A stretch of DNA of 64,000 bases from Peribacillus muralis (GCF_001439925.1 NZ_LMBV01000004.1:62001-126000), one strand, 5' to 3'. Shown: positions 35,311 to 43,996, numbered from the stretch's first letter. A program made the numbers and translations. Notes: generated by a model from the letters alone, not told the origin.

Positions 35311-36714
35311 ATGTTATTTGACTTATATAAGCCAGAGCGTAACTGGAAAGATATAGAGCTATGGAAAGATGTAACCGAAGAACAATGGAACAACTGGCTA
35401 TGGCAGCTTACGAATACGATCCGCACCGTTGATGATTTGAAGAAAGTGATCGATCTCACTCCCGATGAAGAGGAAGGTGTTAGGATTTCCACTAAAACGA
35501 TTCCGCTGAACATTACGCCATATTATGCCTCGTTAATGAATAAAGATGACCCACGGTGTCCGATCAGAATGCAGTCGGTCCCGATTTCGGAGGAAATGCA
35601 TAAAACCAAATACGACATGGAAGATCCCTTACATGAAGATGAGGACTCGCCTGTTCCCGGTTTGACCCATCGATATCCTGATCGAGTCTTATTCTTGGTA
35701 ACGAATCAGTGCTCAATGTATTGCCGGTATTGTACGAGAAGACGGTTTTCAGGGCAAATCGGCATGGGCGTGCCAAAAAAACAATTGGATGCGGCAATCG
35801 GCTATATCCGCGACACTCCAGCCGTGCGGGATGTGCTTATATCCGGCGGGGACGGGTTGCTTATCAATGACACGATCCTTGAATATATCCTCAAAAACTT
35901 AAGAGAAATCCCTCATGTTGAAATAATCAGAATCGGCACCCGGGCACCTGTCGTTTTTCCACAAAGAATAACGGAGAATTTATGTACCATCTTAAAAAAA
36001 TATCACCCGATTTGGCTGAATACCCATTTCAACACTTCAATAGAAATTACCGAAGAGTCAAAAAAAGCGTGTGAGATGCTTGCCGATGCAGGTGTTCCTG
36101 TGGGCAATCAGGCTGTCATTTTGGCAGGGATAAATGACAGTGTCGCAATCATGAAGAAGCTGATGCATGACCTTGTCAAGATTCGTGTCCGTCCTTACTA
36201 TATTTATCAGTGCGATCTTTCTGAAGGAATCGGTCATTTCAGGGCGCCCATCTCAAAAGGGATTGAAATCATTGAAGGACTCAGGGGACATACATCCGGG
36301 TATGCCGTCCCCACATTCGTCGTCGATGCGCCAGGAGGAGGAGGGAAGATCACGCTTCAGCCCAATTATATTCTTTCGCAATCTCCAACTAAAACGGTTC
36401 TCCGCAATTTCGAGGGCGTGATAACTACCTATCCAGAACCGGAGCATTATACACCTGGTTTGGCAGACGATTACTTCCAAGGAGTTTATCCGGATATCGA
36501 GGGGAAACGGTCAGATATAGGCATATCTGGGTTAATGAACGACAAGCATTTCAATTTAGTGCCTGAAGGATTGAAACGGATGAATCGAAGGGAAAATTAT
36601 GTGACCAATCCAGAGCATGCTTCATTGAAGAACCAGCGGGAAAAGCGGGATTTGTTAAAGGAAAAGAAATTTCAGGCACAGCAAAAAAAGAGCACGCCAA
36701 AGGGGGATGAATAA
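35311..36714 (+). CDS. kamA: Lysine 2,3-aminomutase KamA
   Basis: A radical SAM enzyme of 467 residues with the cluster motif CSMYCRYC at about residue 132, preceded by HRYPDRVLFLVTN. The PLP-binding lysine region is in the C-terminal third (VDAPGGGGKI). It converts L-lysine to L-beta-lysine, the precursor of acetyl-beta-lysine (with ablB) or of beta-amino acid breakdown (with yodTSR). The ATG at 35311 is seven bases after CAGGAGGT; the ATG at 35305 abuts it. A Lys-rich tail closes the protein. Its expression is probably nitrogen or osmotic responsive through the adjacent sigma-54 system. Confidence 0.95.
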   Translation: MLFDLYKPERNWKDIELWKDVTEEQWNNWLWQLTNTIRTVDDLKKVIDLTPDEEEGVRISTKTIPLNITPYYASLMNKDDPRCPIRMQSVPISEEMHKTKYDMEDPLHEDEDSPVPGLTHRYPDRVLFLVTNQCSMYCRYCTRRRFSGQIGMGVPKKQLDAAIGYIRDTPAVRDVLISGGDGLLINDTILEYILKNLREIPHVEIIRIGTRAPVVFPQRITENLCTILKKYHPIWLNTHFNTSIEITEESKKACEMLADAGVPVGNQAVILAGINDSVAIMKKLMHDLVKIRVRPYYIYQCDLSEGIGHFRAPISKGIEIIEGLRGHTSGYAVPTFVVDAPGGGGKITLQPNYILSQSPTKTVLRNFEGVITTYPEPEHYTPGLADDYFQGVYPDIEGKRSDIGISGLMNDKHFNLVPEGLKRMNRRENYVTNPEHASLKNQREKRDLLKEKKFQAQQKKSTPKGDE

Positions 36715-36715
36715 C

Positions 36716-36994
36716 ATGGAGACATGTCCGTGGTGCGAGAAAGGGAAACTGACGGCGATTAATGGAACCGTATACTGGGAATTGCCGGATGGCACGAGAG
36801 CGGTAGAGATTACGGAAACCCCTTCCTCCCATTGTGAGCATTGCGATGCACTATTTCAAAGTGACGAAATCGTGAAGGAAATTGAAGATCAATTGTTTCT
36901 GATCGATTCTAAGCAGCTTGAAAAACAGACAAAGTACAGTGAGTTAATGAACATGAAAAGGCTGTTGAAACGTAACTACTTTGACTTTTCGTAA
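36716..36994 (+). CDS. YokU-like zinc-ribbon protein
   Basis: The 92-residue protein has two cysteine pairs, CPWC at residue 4 and CEHC near residue 42, with TVYWELPDGTRAVEI between them. This is a MqsA-type N-terminal zinc ribbon as in the YokU family. The ATG at 36716 is two bases after the kamA stop and nine bases from GGGGG. Its close linkage suggests co-expression with kamA. No HTH domain follows, so it is not a full antitoxin. Function unknown. Confidence 0.7.
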   Translation: METCPWCEKGKLTAINGTVYWELPDGTRAVEITETPSSHCEHCDALFQSDEIVKEIEDQLFLIDSKQLEKQTKYSELMNMKRLLKRNYFDFS

Positions 36995-37018
36995 ATATTG
37001 GTGAATATCCTTGCTAAT

Positions 37019-37062
37019 CCCCTCATTCTAGCAGAACGAGTGTCTGAATGAAGGGGGTTTTT
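37019..37062 (+). terminator. Terminator after kamA operon
   Basis: CCCCTCATTC pairs with GAATGAAGGGGG around a loop of about 17 bases and is followed by TTTTTC. Confidence 0.7.
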
Positions 37063-37094
37063 CTCATTTAAAGGCGCAAAGCCTTGTTTGATGG

Positions 37095-37165
37095 TCTAAT
37101 TTATCAATGTCTCATTCATCCGGACAGGCATGACCGCCCCCAAAGCGAAAGCGTCAATACCGTAC
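37095..37165 (-). repeat. Very degenerate copy of the GC-rich repeat
   Basis: GACCGCCCCCAAAGCGAAAGC resembles the GACCGCCCGCGGAAAGCGAGC core of the repeat at 28395. Nothing else of the unit is recognisable. The rest of the 36995-37397 gap holds a terminator and non-coding AT-rich sequence with no gene I can support. Confidence 0.3.
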
Positions 37166-37397
37166 ATAGTCGAACAGGAAATGTTTTCAATAAAGTTTCA
37201 TTATTAACACTTGTAGAATGGTAGCCCGATAGTGTCTACAAACGAGGAACCGCTATTGATACTACTGGTGGAAACCGTTGTTTGTCCCTTAACATCATCC
37301 AGGAAAATCGCAGCGATTCCCAAAAGAGTGGACGGAAGGGAAAGATTCCGATATATTTAAGCAGAAATCAACGTTATTATTGGGGGAGCTCGACACT

Positions 37398-37640
37398 ATG
37401 AGACCATTTTATTTATATTTAATGAAATTTCGACAACCGAAGGAAATTGACGATATTACTAAATTTGCCAATCACGCTTATGAGGATCACAGCTTTCCAA
37501 AACAGTCGACTGATTATAATGAAGTGAGCAGTTATTTAGAATTGAATGCTGACTACCTCGAAAGTATGTCTGTATTTGATCATGCTTGGGAAAAATACGT
37601 CCAAATTGAAGAAGGACTCCAGCAGGGTGATCAGGAATAG
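37398..37640 (+). CDS. yozE: YozE family protein (UPF0346)
   Basis: The 80-residue protein matches the YozE pattern throughout: MRPFYLYLMKFRQP, then FANHAYEDHSFPK and YNEVSSYLELNADYL. The fold is a small helical bundle, and the role is unknown. The ATG at 37398 follows GGGGGAG; an upstream in-frame ATG at 37380 lies within that site. It lies 14 bases before the histidine kinase gene, so the two are probably co-transcribed. Confidence 0.85.
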   Translation: MRPFYLYLMKFRQPKEIDDITKFANHAYEDHSFPKQSTDYNEVSSYLELNADYLESMSVFDHAWEKYVQIEEGLQQGDQE

Positions 37641-37654
37641 GGAGGAACGGAAGG

Positions 37655-39421
37655 ATGCATAAAAGCCTTCAATCCCGTATTTTGCTTTATTCTATACTTA
37701 TTGCAAGTGCACCTGTCCTGATTTTGGGGGTCATTTCCTATGATTCTCAACGTTCGCTGCTCGAAAAAGAAGCGAATAATAGTTTGAATGCAGGTTCAAT
37801 GAATATTGTCAATGAAACCTATAGCTATTTGAACGAACGGATCAGTGATATGAAGCTGATGAGTAGAAATCCGGTAATCATGGATTCCCGCGCTCCAAAA
37901 GAAGAAAAGTCAGTTGAACTTAACAAGTTCATTGATGCAAAAGGCGATTATTACGGAGTATTGAATTTAGACTTGGAAGGAAATGTAACGGTAGATACTT
38001 CCAATAAAATGATGGGGGATAATCTCGCCAAGAAAATTTGGTTTAAAGAGGCGATGGAAGGTCATGAATTCCTTTCAGACCTCTATAAAACCCGAGCATA
38101 CTCGGAGCCGATAATCGTCTTGAGCTCACCTGTGCATGATGTTACAGGGAAATTGATTGGAGTCGTGTCTCCGGCTTTCCGATTGGAAGGGCTTTGGGAG
38201 ATGATGGAGAAAAAGGCTAATGATATTAGCGATAAGTACTCTGTGGATTTTTTCATGATGAACGAAGCTGGCACCATCATTTCCAAAAAGCACACGCCTG
38301 GTGTGCTTCCGGATTCTCCCTTGGATGAAATGGGGTTAACAAAAGGAAATTTGCTGGAAGCGTCGTTATCGGATGAACTGTATAGTGCTGAGAATGGCGA
38401 AAAAATCTATTCCATTCAGCCTGTCCATGCCGAAGTACAAACGGAGAATAAATGGTTTGTAGTTGTAGGTGCCGATAAGAAACAGGTGTTTCAGCCTTTG
38501 AATGACCTATTAACACGATATTTAACCATTTACAGCATCGTTTTTGTTTTCATTATCCTTGCTGTCTATCTTCTTACGAAATCGATTGTCAGGCCCGTTC
38601 AGGATCTAGTTGAGGCGACAGAGGATTTCATTGCTGGAAAGGAATTCACCGCTTCCGGCAATAGAAGCTTCGAGGAAATGGAAAAATTGAACGTTGCCTT
38701 CCAGGACATGATGGAGACGATTGAAGATCGCGAAAAGGAAATCGTCCGGACCGAAAAGTTAAAGTATGTTGGCCAGCTTGCCGCAGGGGTTGCCCATGAA
38801 ATCAGGAACCCGCTGACGACAATAAAGGGTTTTTTCCAATTATTGAAGAGCGGGGATCATGATAAAAAGGTAATCAAAAAGTACAGTGACATCATGCTTC
38901 TTGAAGTCGACCGGGTCAATGCATTTGTGACCCAACTTTTGGATTTGGCAAAACCGCATCAACTGGAATGGGGGAATTTGGATCTAAGGGATTTCCTTGA
39001 TGAAATACTGGATACTTATACATCTTCCGTTCAGAGCTATCATGTGAAATTTATTAATGGTGTGACAAAATCCGTTTTTGTTTATACCGACAGAAATCGC
39101 CTCCGACAGGTTCTATTGAATGTACTGAACAATTCTTGTGAAGCCTTCAATTCAAGCGGAACGATCGAACTCCAGCAAACCGCCGATTCCCAATATGTGA
39201 AATTAATGATCAAAGATGATGGAAAAGGGATCAGTCCAGAAAATTTAAAAAATATCGGCATGCCCTTTTATACGACTAAAGCGGATGGAAACGGGTTAGG
39301 GGTAGCAACCTGCATCCAAATCATGGAGGAATTAAAAGGCAAATTTCAAATAGAGAGTATATACAGTGAAGGGACGAAAGTGACCCTCATTATTCCCACT
39401 ACCAACCGTCTCATAAAATGA
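37655..39421 (+). CDS. Membrane sensor histidine kinase with dCache-type sensor
   Basis: Two membrane helices (about residues 10-28 and 285-305) bracket an extracellular Cache-like sensor (DAKGDYYGVLNLDLEGNV, LSSPVHDVTGKLIGV). A HAMP segment follows, then HisKA with the phosphoaccepting histidine in GVAHEIRNPLTTIKGF (about residue 380) and the ATPase boxes NVLNNSCEAF, DDGKGI and GLGVATC. No response regulator gene is adjacent, so it is an orphan kinase of the sporulation-kinase style that may feed a phosphorelay. GGAGGAACGGAAGG precedes the ATG. Confidence 0.88.
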   Translation: MHKSLQSRILLYSILIASAPVLILGVISYDSQRSLLEKEANNSLNAGSMNIVNETYSYLNERISDMKLMSRNPVIMDSRAPKEEKSVELNKFIDAKGDYYGVLNLDLEGNVTVDTSNKMMGDNLAKKIWFKEAMEGHEFLSDLYKTRAYSEPIIVLSSPVHDVTGKLIGVVSPAFRLEGLWEMMEKKANDISDKYSVDFFMMNEAGTIISKKHTPGVLPDSPLDEMGLTKGNLLEASLSDELYSAENGEKIYSIQPVHAEVQTENKWFVVVGADKKQVFQPLNDLLTRYLTIYSIVFVFIILAVYLLTKSIVRPVQDLVEATEDFIAGKEFTASGNRSFEEMEKLNVAFQDMMETIEDREKEIVRTEKLKYVGQLAAGVAHEIRNPLTTIKGFFQLLKSGDHDKKVIKKYSDIMLLEVDRVNAFVTQLLDLAKPHQLEWGNLDLRDFLDEILDTYTSSVQSYHVKFINGVTKSVFVYTDRNRLRQVLLNVLNNSCEAFNSSGTIELQQTADSQYVKLMIKDDGKGISPENLKNIGMPFYTTKADGNGLGVATCIQIMEELKGKFQIESIYSEGTKVTLIIPTTNRLIK

Positions 39422-39436
39422 GGCGGATTTTTTTTG
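39406..39436 (+). terminator. Terminator overlapping the kinase stop
   Basis: CCGTCTCAT pairs with ATGAGGCGG around AAA and is followed by eight T residues. Confidence 0.8.
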
Positions 39437-39608
39437 TGGCAGTAAAAGAAGCATCAAGTGTCTTACTGGCTGAACCTGCCCTTGATAAAGGGTGGCAAGT
39501 TATTATTTAAATGAGCAAAGCGCCCGCTCTTTTCCATTAACCTCCCTGTTTGTTTGCGCATATAATTTACTAATCAAACGATAAGGACCATATTGGGGGA
39601 TGTCTCTT

Positions 39609-39737
39609 ATGGGCAAGAAAAAACAGCCGAAATTTAAATTAGGTGATACAGTCGTAATAACAATGTATGGGACAGTCGGGAAAATAACCGATGTAAAATT
39701 TTTTATTTACTGGCTAAATAATCGAATGATATACTAG
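39609..39737 (+). pseudogene. yodN: 5' part of a gene split by the integrated element (positional yodN)
   Basis: An open frame from ATG 39609 (behind GGGGGATG at 39596-39603) encodes MGKKKQPKFKLGDTVVITMY and TVGKITDVKF, then runs 11 codons into element DNA (FIYWLNNRMIY) and stops at 39737. The host-encoded portion (codons 1-31) resumes in the same frame at 54761. Gene order (kamA, this gene, yozD, deoD) places it at the yodN position of B. subtilis. It is inactive as full-length protein while the element is integrated, though a 42-residue truncated product could be made. Confidence 0.85.
39690..39701 (+). mobile_element. attL, left junction of the integrated element
   Basis: GATGTAAAATTT at 39690-39701 aligns with GATATCAAATTT at 54749-54760. 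The exact shared core is AAATTT (39696-39701). Extended by three bases, 12 of 15 positions match (ACCGATGTAAAATTT against ACAGATATCAAATTT). Short imperfect cores are usual for large serine integrases. Confidence 0.8.
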
Positions 39738-39761
39738 TAGTACATAAAAAGGGGGATATTT

Positions 39762-41240
39762 ATGCTTTCAGCTATTTATCTACGACTTTCGAGAGATGAA
39801 GAAAATCGAGGTGTCGAGGAAGTTCTATATTCTCACAGAACTGCTTTGGTTAAGTTGGCCGAAAAAAACAACTTACATTATGAGCTTTACGAAGAAGTCT
39901 CCTCTGGTATGGATACAGAAAGACCTCAACTCAATAAATTACTAGAAAACCTTCCTGACTATGATTACGTACTAGTTATGGATATTGACAGACTTACTCG
40001 TGACAATATTCATGCAGAACAAATTAAACGAATCTTCATTTTAAACGAAATCAAAATATTGACTCCATCTGGTGAGATTGACTTCAATAATGAGTCAAAT
40101 GATTTATTATTTAGCTTTTCCAGTTTACTGGCGAATTATGAATGGAAACAAATTCGTAAACGTATGGGTAGAGGAAGATTGGCTGCGGCGGCTCAAGGGA
40201 AATGGGTGATGAGCAATAAAGTTCCTCTTGGGTATGACAAGAATGAGGAAAAGAAGCTTGTAGTCAGAGAAGATGAAGCACGTATAATCAGATTTATTTT
40301 TGAGAAAACCCTACAAGGATATTCTTCAAATCGCATTGCAAAAGAATTAGATGCATTAAAGTGGAGAAGTCGACAAGGAAAAATTTTAACTACTTCTCAT
40401 ATTGCAATACTTAGAAGGAACGATGTTTATTATGGCTGCGTATCCATGAAGAGGAGAGTTAATGGAAAAGTTGTTGATGAAGTATTTGTTGAAAATGCAC
40501 ATGAAGGCATCATTACGAAGCAAGAGTTTTTTGAAGCTCAAAAAGTAGTTGGAGAAAAAAATCGTGAGTTCAGACAAACAGGTATAGCAACTCGAAAACT
40601 GCATGGACTTATATACTGCAATTGTTGCGGAAGAAAAAGATATATTCAAAAAGATGGAAATGGCACTGATTTTCTAAAAACTTGCTCGTATAAAATCGAC
40701 AATAACAAATGTGAAGATAGGGGTCACAAGTATCTTCCAATTGAAGAAGCAGTTATGAAGGCGGTTCAAAAATTAAGACCTGAGCTTGAGCAAACATTAG
40801 AACGACTAAAGGCAAGAGACACCTCAACTCTAGAGAAGAAGTTAATGGAACAAAAAGTCGACTTACAAAATTCTTTAAATAGGGTTAGTAAGAGGAGTAA
40901 GAACCTTGCAATAATGCGTTCTGATGGAGAAATTACAAAGCAAGAATTTGAAGAATTAAGAAATGAAGTTAATGAACAAATTCAGAATATCCAAAACCAA
41001 ATTGAATTACTTAATATGCAACTTGAAAATCTATCTAATACTGATCAAGATCTAGAAAGATTAGAAAGAAATTTATTTACTCTCAACAATATAAATGATT
41101 TAGAAAATGCTGAAACCAATGCCTTTTTAAAAAAGATTATTAAAAAGATTAATTTTAGCAGCAACATGAGTAGTAATCATGACACAAAAGTAGAACGAGT
41201 TGAACCAACAATTACTATAGAATTTCATAAGAGAATTTAA
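39762..41240 (+). CDS. int: Large serine recombinase (integrase)
   Basis: The N-terminal resolvase domain begins IYLRLSRDEEN, whose serine (residue 10) is the nucleophile, and continues with MDIDRLTRDN and SFSSLLANYEWKQIRKRM. A recombinase domain follows (about residues 150-260), then a zinc ribbon (CNCC at about 287 and later Cys residues), a coiled coil (about 335-440) and a polar C-terminus. The length of 492 residues is normal for the family. AAAGGGGGATATTT precedes the ATG. Position at attL, reading inward, is typical. It should catalyse integration unaided, and excision with a directionality factor. Confidence 0.95.
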   Translation: MLSAIYLRLSRDEENRGVEEVLYSHRTALVKLAEKNNLHYELYEEVSSGMDTERPQLNKLLENLPDYDYVLVMDIDRLTRDNIHAEQIKRIFILNEIKILTPSGEIDFNNESNDLLFSFSSLLANYEWKQIRKRMGRGRLAAAAQGKWVMSNKVPLGYDKNEEKKLVVREDEARIIRFIFEKTLQGYSSNRIAKELDALKWRSRQGKILTTSHIAILRRNDVYYGCVSMKRRVNGKVVDEVFVENAHEGIITKQEFFEAQKVVGEKNREFRQTGIATRKLHGLIYCNCCGRKRYIQKDGNGTDFLKTCSYKIDNNKCEDRGHKYLPIEEAVMKAVQKLRPELEQTLERLKARDTSTLEKKLMEQKVDLQNSLNRVSKRSKNLAIMRSDGEITKQEFEELRNEVNEQIQNIQNQIELLNMQLENLSNTDQDLERLERNLFTLNNINDLENAETNAFLKKIIKKINFSSNMSSNHDTKVERVEPTITIEFHKRI

Positions 41241-41244
41241 AATT

Positions 41245-41277
41245 CGAGGGATATATTATCTCTCGTTTTTTTAGTGT
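41245..41277 (+). terminator. Terminator after the integrase
   Basis: CGAGGGATAT pairs with ATCTCTCG through a short AT loop and leads into TTTTTTT. Confidence 0.65.
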
Positions 41278-41425
41278 TCGGAATATTCTGAAAATGATAT
41301 AATTAAATAAGAGAGTGGTGTAAGATTAGGACCCTTCCCACTCCCTTAATACAAAACACAGAAGATAGACCTCTGCTATTATATTTTAGCATGTCTTTTT
41401 TAGCAGTGTCAAAGGGGAAGAAAAC

Positions 41426-42316
41426 ATGTCTATTATCAAAAGAAGAAAGACTTCCAACTATGCTCAAATTCACAATAATCCGTTACAGGGGGATTTAAAA
41501 GATTTAAGAGCTGTTGGACTATTATCTCATATCATGAGTTTGCCAGAAGATTGGACATTGTACAAAACTCAGCTCCAAGGTTTTTATTCACGAAAAAATG
41601 TTGATGCGGGATGGAAAGAACTAGCTGAGAAAAAATATGCTATCGGATTCAGTTGCTACAAAGATGGAAAGAAGAATTATTTTTACAATGTATCAGATGT
41701 ACCATTTAATCAAGATGAGTTCGATGAATTCGTTATTGATCAGATAAAAGGACTTCAAAAGCAAGGATTTGTAATAAAAAGTTTAGATACAATGATTCAC
41801 TCAAACCTTGTCATTACTGAAAAAATTACTGTTGTACTTTCGGTGCAACAGAGCGACTTTACTAAAGTACCTATAGTACAATACTCAGAGAACTGTACTG
41901 AGAGTACATATACAAATAAACAAGATAACAAAGAAATAAATACAAATAAAGATAATTACAATTGTAATTTCAAGAAACCTTTATCATCTGATAAATTTAG
42001 AGAATTATTAACTAATGAATCTAATAAGTTCTATACAAAGTTTTCATTAGGTAGATATTCAAAAAAACAATGGAATACCTTAATAGAAAAATTCGTTAAT
42101 GACACAATTGAAAGTGAGCGTTACATAAATGTTCCAGAGGATAAGATTAAAGGCTTTGCTTACAAATGTCTCGAAAAAATTGCGAATCATAATGAGTACA
42201 AAAGATCTGAAGAGTTCGCTGATTATGAAAATGTGATGTACGAACTAACTAATAGTAATTCCTATAACAAAACCAATAAAAAAACCTCCAACTTCTTTAA
42301 TTGGTTAGAGAACTGA
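41426..42316 (+). CDS. Replication-type protein with winged HTH N-terminus
   Basis: The 296-residue protein begins with a basic segment and then LKDLRAVGLLSHIMSLPEDW, followed by KTQLQGFYSRKNVDAGWKEL. That is the helix-turn-helix domain common to phage and plasmid replisome organisers. A polar, asparagine-rich linker (about residues 160-190) leads to a helical C-terminal domain. In satellites such proteins initiate autonomous replication at an adjacent origin. AAAGGGGAAG precedes the ATG. Exact subfamily and origin contacts cannot be read from sequence. Confidence 0.65.
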   Translation: MSIIKRRKTSNYAQIHNNPLQGDLKDLRAVGLLSHIMSLPEDWTLYKTQLQGFYSRKNVDAGWKELAEKKYAIGFSCYKDGKKNYFYNVSDVPFNQDEFDEFVIDQIKGLQKQGFVIKSLDTMIHSNLVITEKITVVLSVQQSDFTKVPIVQYSENCTESTYTNKQDNKEINTNKDNYNCNFKKPLSSDKFRELLTNESNKFYTKFSLGRYSKKQWNTLIEKFVNDTIESERYINVPEDKIKGFAYKCLEKIANHNEYKRSEEFADYENVMYELTNSNSYNKTNKKTSNFFNWLEN

Positions 42317-42356
42317 GTTATAATGGTTTTAACAAATTTTGGAGGTTATAACTGAT

Positions 42357-42836
42357 ATGGACAATTCTTTTACTGTTGTTAGTGTGGCCGATATGTTGGG
42401 AGTAAGTTCATCTACTGTTAAAAAGTATTATTTACTTATGGAAGAAAAAAATTATCGTTTTAAGAGAAATCAAAAAGGAAAATTAACTTTTTCTTATGAT
42501 GATGTAAATCTGTTTCGTAGGTTAATATTGTTGAAGAACGAACCTGGTATGTCAGTGAATAAAGCAGCAGTGCAACTAGTACAAGAATCAGGAGTAGCAC
42601 AACAGCCTAAGTATGGTAAGATACATGAATCAGCTATAATTGAACGAGATCTATTATTTATACATCTTCTTAGAGATACAAAAAAAGAGCTCTTAGCTGC
42701 TATAAAAGAGGTAGACAGATTGAATGAAGAACGAATTGAAGAGTTTGAAGAGAATATTGAGCAGAGATTTAAAAGGGTTTATAAAAATTTAAAATCACTT
42801 AAAGATAAAGAAGGTTCTACTCTGATTAATCAATAG
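42357..42836 (+). CDS. MerR-like HTH protein with coiled-coil tail
   Basis: The N-terminal 60 residues form a MerR-type winged helix (TVVSVADMLGVSSSTVKKYY, then FSYDDVNLFRRLILLK). The rest is a long charged helix, probably a coiled coil (VDRLNEERIEEFEENIEQRF). Similar proteins (DUF3967-type) occur on Bacillus plasmids and phages and bind DNA in copy control or segregation. The start ATG 42357 lies 11 bases after TGGAGG. It is 40 bases downstream of the replication gene. Confidence 0.65.
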   Translation: MDNSFTVVSVADMLGVSSSTVKKYYLLMEEKNYRFKRNQKGKLTFSYDDVNLFRRLILLKNEPGMSVNKAAVQLVQESGVAQQPKYGKIHESAIIERDLLFIHLLRDTKKELLAAIKEVDRLNEERIEEFEENIEQRFKRVYKNLKSLKDKEGSTLINQ

Positions 42837-42857
42837 ACCCTCAGAGGTCCTCAGTGG

Positions 42858-42924
42858 CTCTGTATTGTATCAGAATTAATTTTATATATATTTATATAGG
42901 TTGAGGATAGAATTCAATACAGAG
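42858..42924. promoter_or_regulatory. Inverted repeat around an AT-rich core before the 74-aa gene
   Basis: CTCTGTATTG at 42858-42867 is exactly repeated in inverse as CAATACAGAG at 42915-42924, with 47 AT-rich bases between. The right arm ends seven bases before the AGGAGG of the next gene. It could be an operator pair or a long-loop mRNA structure. Confidence 0.5.
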
Positions 42925-42946
42925 TATTTTATAGGAGGTGCAATTC

Positions 42947-43171
42947 ATGAAAGCAGAAGAAGTCTTAAAAATGATTGGTGAATTGGAAAATGGAGAACGT
43001 TGGAAATTATTGGATATGATGTATGATGAGTATTTTAACTCTAGAAAATGTTCAGAAGTAAAGAAGGAAGAACGACTCTCTAATCTTGAAAAAGATATTG
43101 AGTTCCTTTCTAGAAAAGTTGGAGTACATGATATGTACTTTAACCGAATTCATAAGGAAGAGGAGGAATAG
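42947..43171 (+). CDS. Small charged hypothetical protein, 74 aa
   Basis: I do not recognise it. The ATG at 42947 follows TAGGAGGTG with good spacing; a GTG three codons upstream is within that site. The protein is acidic and helical (MKAEEVLKMIGELENGERW, then EERLSNLEKDIEFLSRKV), likely a dimeric coiled coil. It belongs to the element's early gene set. Confidence 0.6.
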   Translation: MKAEEVLKMIGELENGERWKLLDMMYDEYFNSRKCSEVKKEERLSNLEKDIEFLSRKVGVHDMYFNRIHKEEEE

Positions 43172-43278
43172 TAATTACTCCACCTTTACGAACCGGTAGA
43201 AATGATAATCTGGATACATTCGAGTTCTGTATTAAGAATAAGTAAGATAATCATTCAAAGAAGATTTACAGAATGATT

Positions 43279-43339
43279 CAGATTGAATTATAAATATCCT
43301 TTAATATAATTAAATATAAAGATATAAAAAATCAATCTG
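43279..43339. promoter_or_regulatory. Second inverted repeat around an AT-rich core
   Basis: CAGATTGA at 43279-43286 is inverted as TCAATCTG at 43332-43339, with 45 AT-rich bases between. It ends 11 bases before the AAGGAG site of the next gene. The sequence differs from the repeat at 42858, but its layout is the same. Confidence 0.45.
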
Positions 43340-43365
43340 GGCTAATCTAAGGAGTGGGGATAAAT

Positions 43366-43905
43366 ATGCCCAATCAATGGGACAGAAGACCGGTTCTACT
43401 TTACAAAAAGACTGAAAAGAGTGAGGAAGAAATTGCATTGTTTAGAAGTTTGAACGAAGCTATAAAATGGTCTAATTCAAATAACATTATGAGTATAGGA
43501 TGGGCTAGAGAAAGCTTAGCGACTAATGCCTATCCTACTCCGAAACTCTCTTCTAGGAAATTTCCTTATACAAACCAGTATCGTTTTGAGTTCGCACCCC
43601 AGAAAGAGTATCCAGAGGAATTGTATACTATCCCATTAAGAGATATTAATTTTGGTCATTCTGAAAGCTACGATCCAAGTAACCACGCCGGAATCCCTTG
43701 CGAGCTTTATAAAAATAATCAGAAGTTAGGAACTTTTAGTTCCGTTGGAGAGGCCAAAATATTTTTAGAATGGAAAATTGGCGGAGCTTTGGGTTCAGGT
43801 CTTTATTCACTTATTAAGGGATGGATCCCTTCAGAATCAAGTCAGTTATATGGATACTCAATGAAGCGTTTAGACAGACAAACTAAAGTTTCTAAATCAA
43901 ATTGA
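43366..43905 (+). CDS. Protein with two NUMOD-like repeats, 179 aa
   Basis: Two segments share a pattern of short beta strands followed by F-S-S-x-x-E-A and a helix: RPVLLYKK...ALFRSLNEAIKWSN near the N-terminus and IPCELYKNNQKLGTFSSVGE then AKIFLEW in the C-terminal half. This resembles the NUMOD DNA-binding modules of phage homing nucleases, but no HNH or GIY-YIG nuclease part is present. ATG 43366 follows AAGGAGTGGGG. It may be a nuclease-less relic or a DNA-binding regulator. The assignment is by motif impression only. Confidence 0.5.
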   Translation: MPNQWDRRPVLLYKKTEKSEEEIALFRSLNEAIKWSNSNNIMSIGWARESLATNAYPTPKLSSRKFPYTNQYRFEFAPQKEYPEELYTIPLRDINFGHSESYDPSNHAGIPCELYKNNQKLGTFSSVGEAKIFLEWKIGGALGSGLYSLIKGWIPSESSQLYGYSMKRLDRQTKVSKSN

Positions 43906-43975
43906 ATGTTCGAGCTTAATGCTCTTATTAAACATAAAATCAATATTTTATATTAAATCAGCATTTTAATTTAAA

Positions 43976-43996
43976 TAGACCACTTGATGTGGTCTA
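43976..43996. terminator. Perfect hairpin between convergent genes
   Basis: TAGACCAC pairs exactly with GTGGTCTA around TTGAT. No strong T run follows on either side, so its terminator strength is uncertain. It lies between the convergent ends at 43905 and 44054. Confidence 0.45.
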
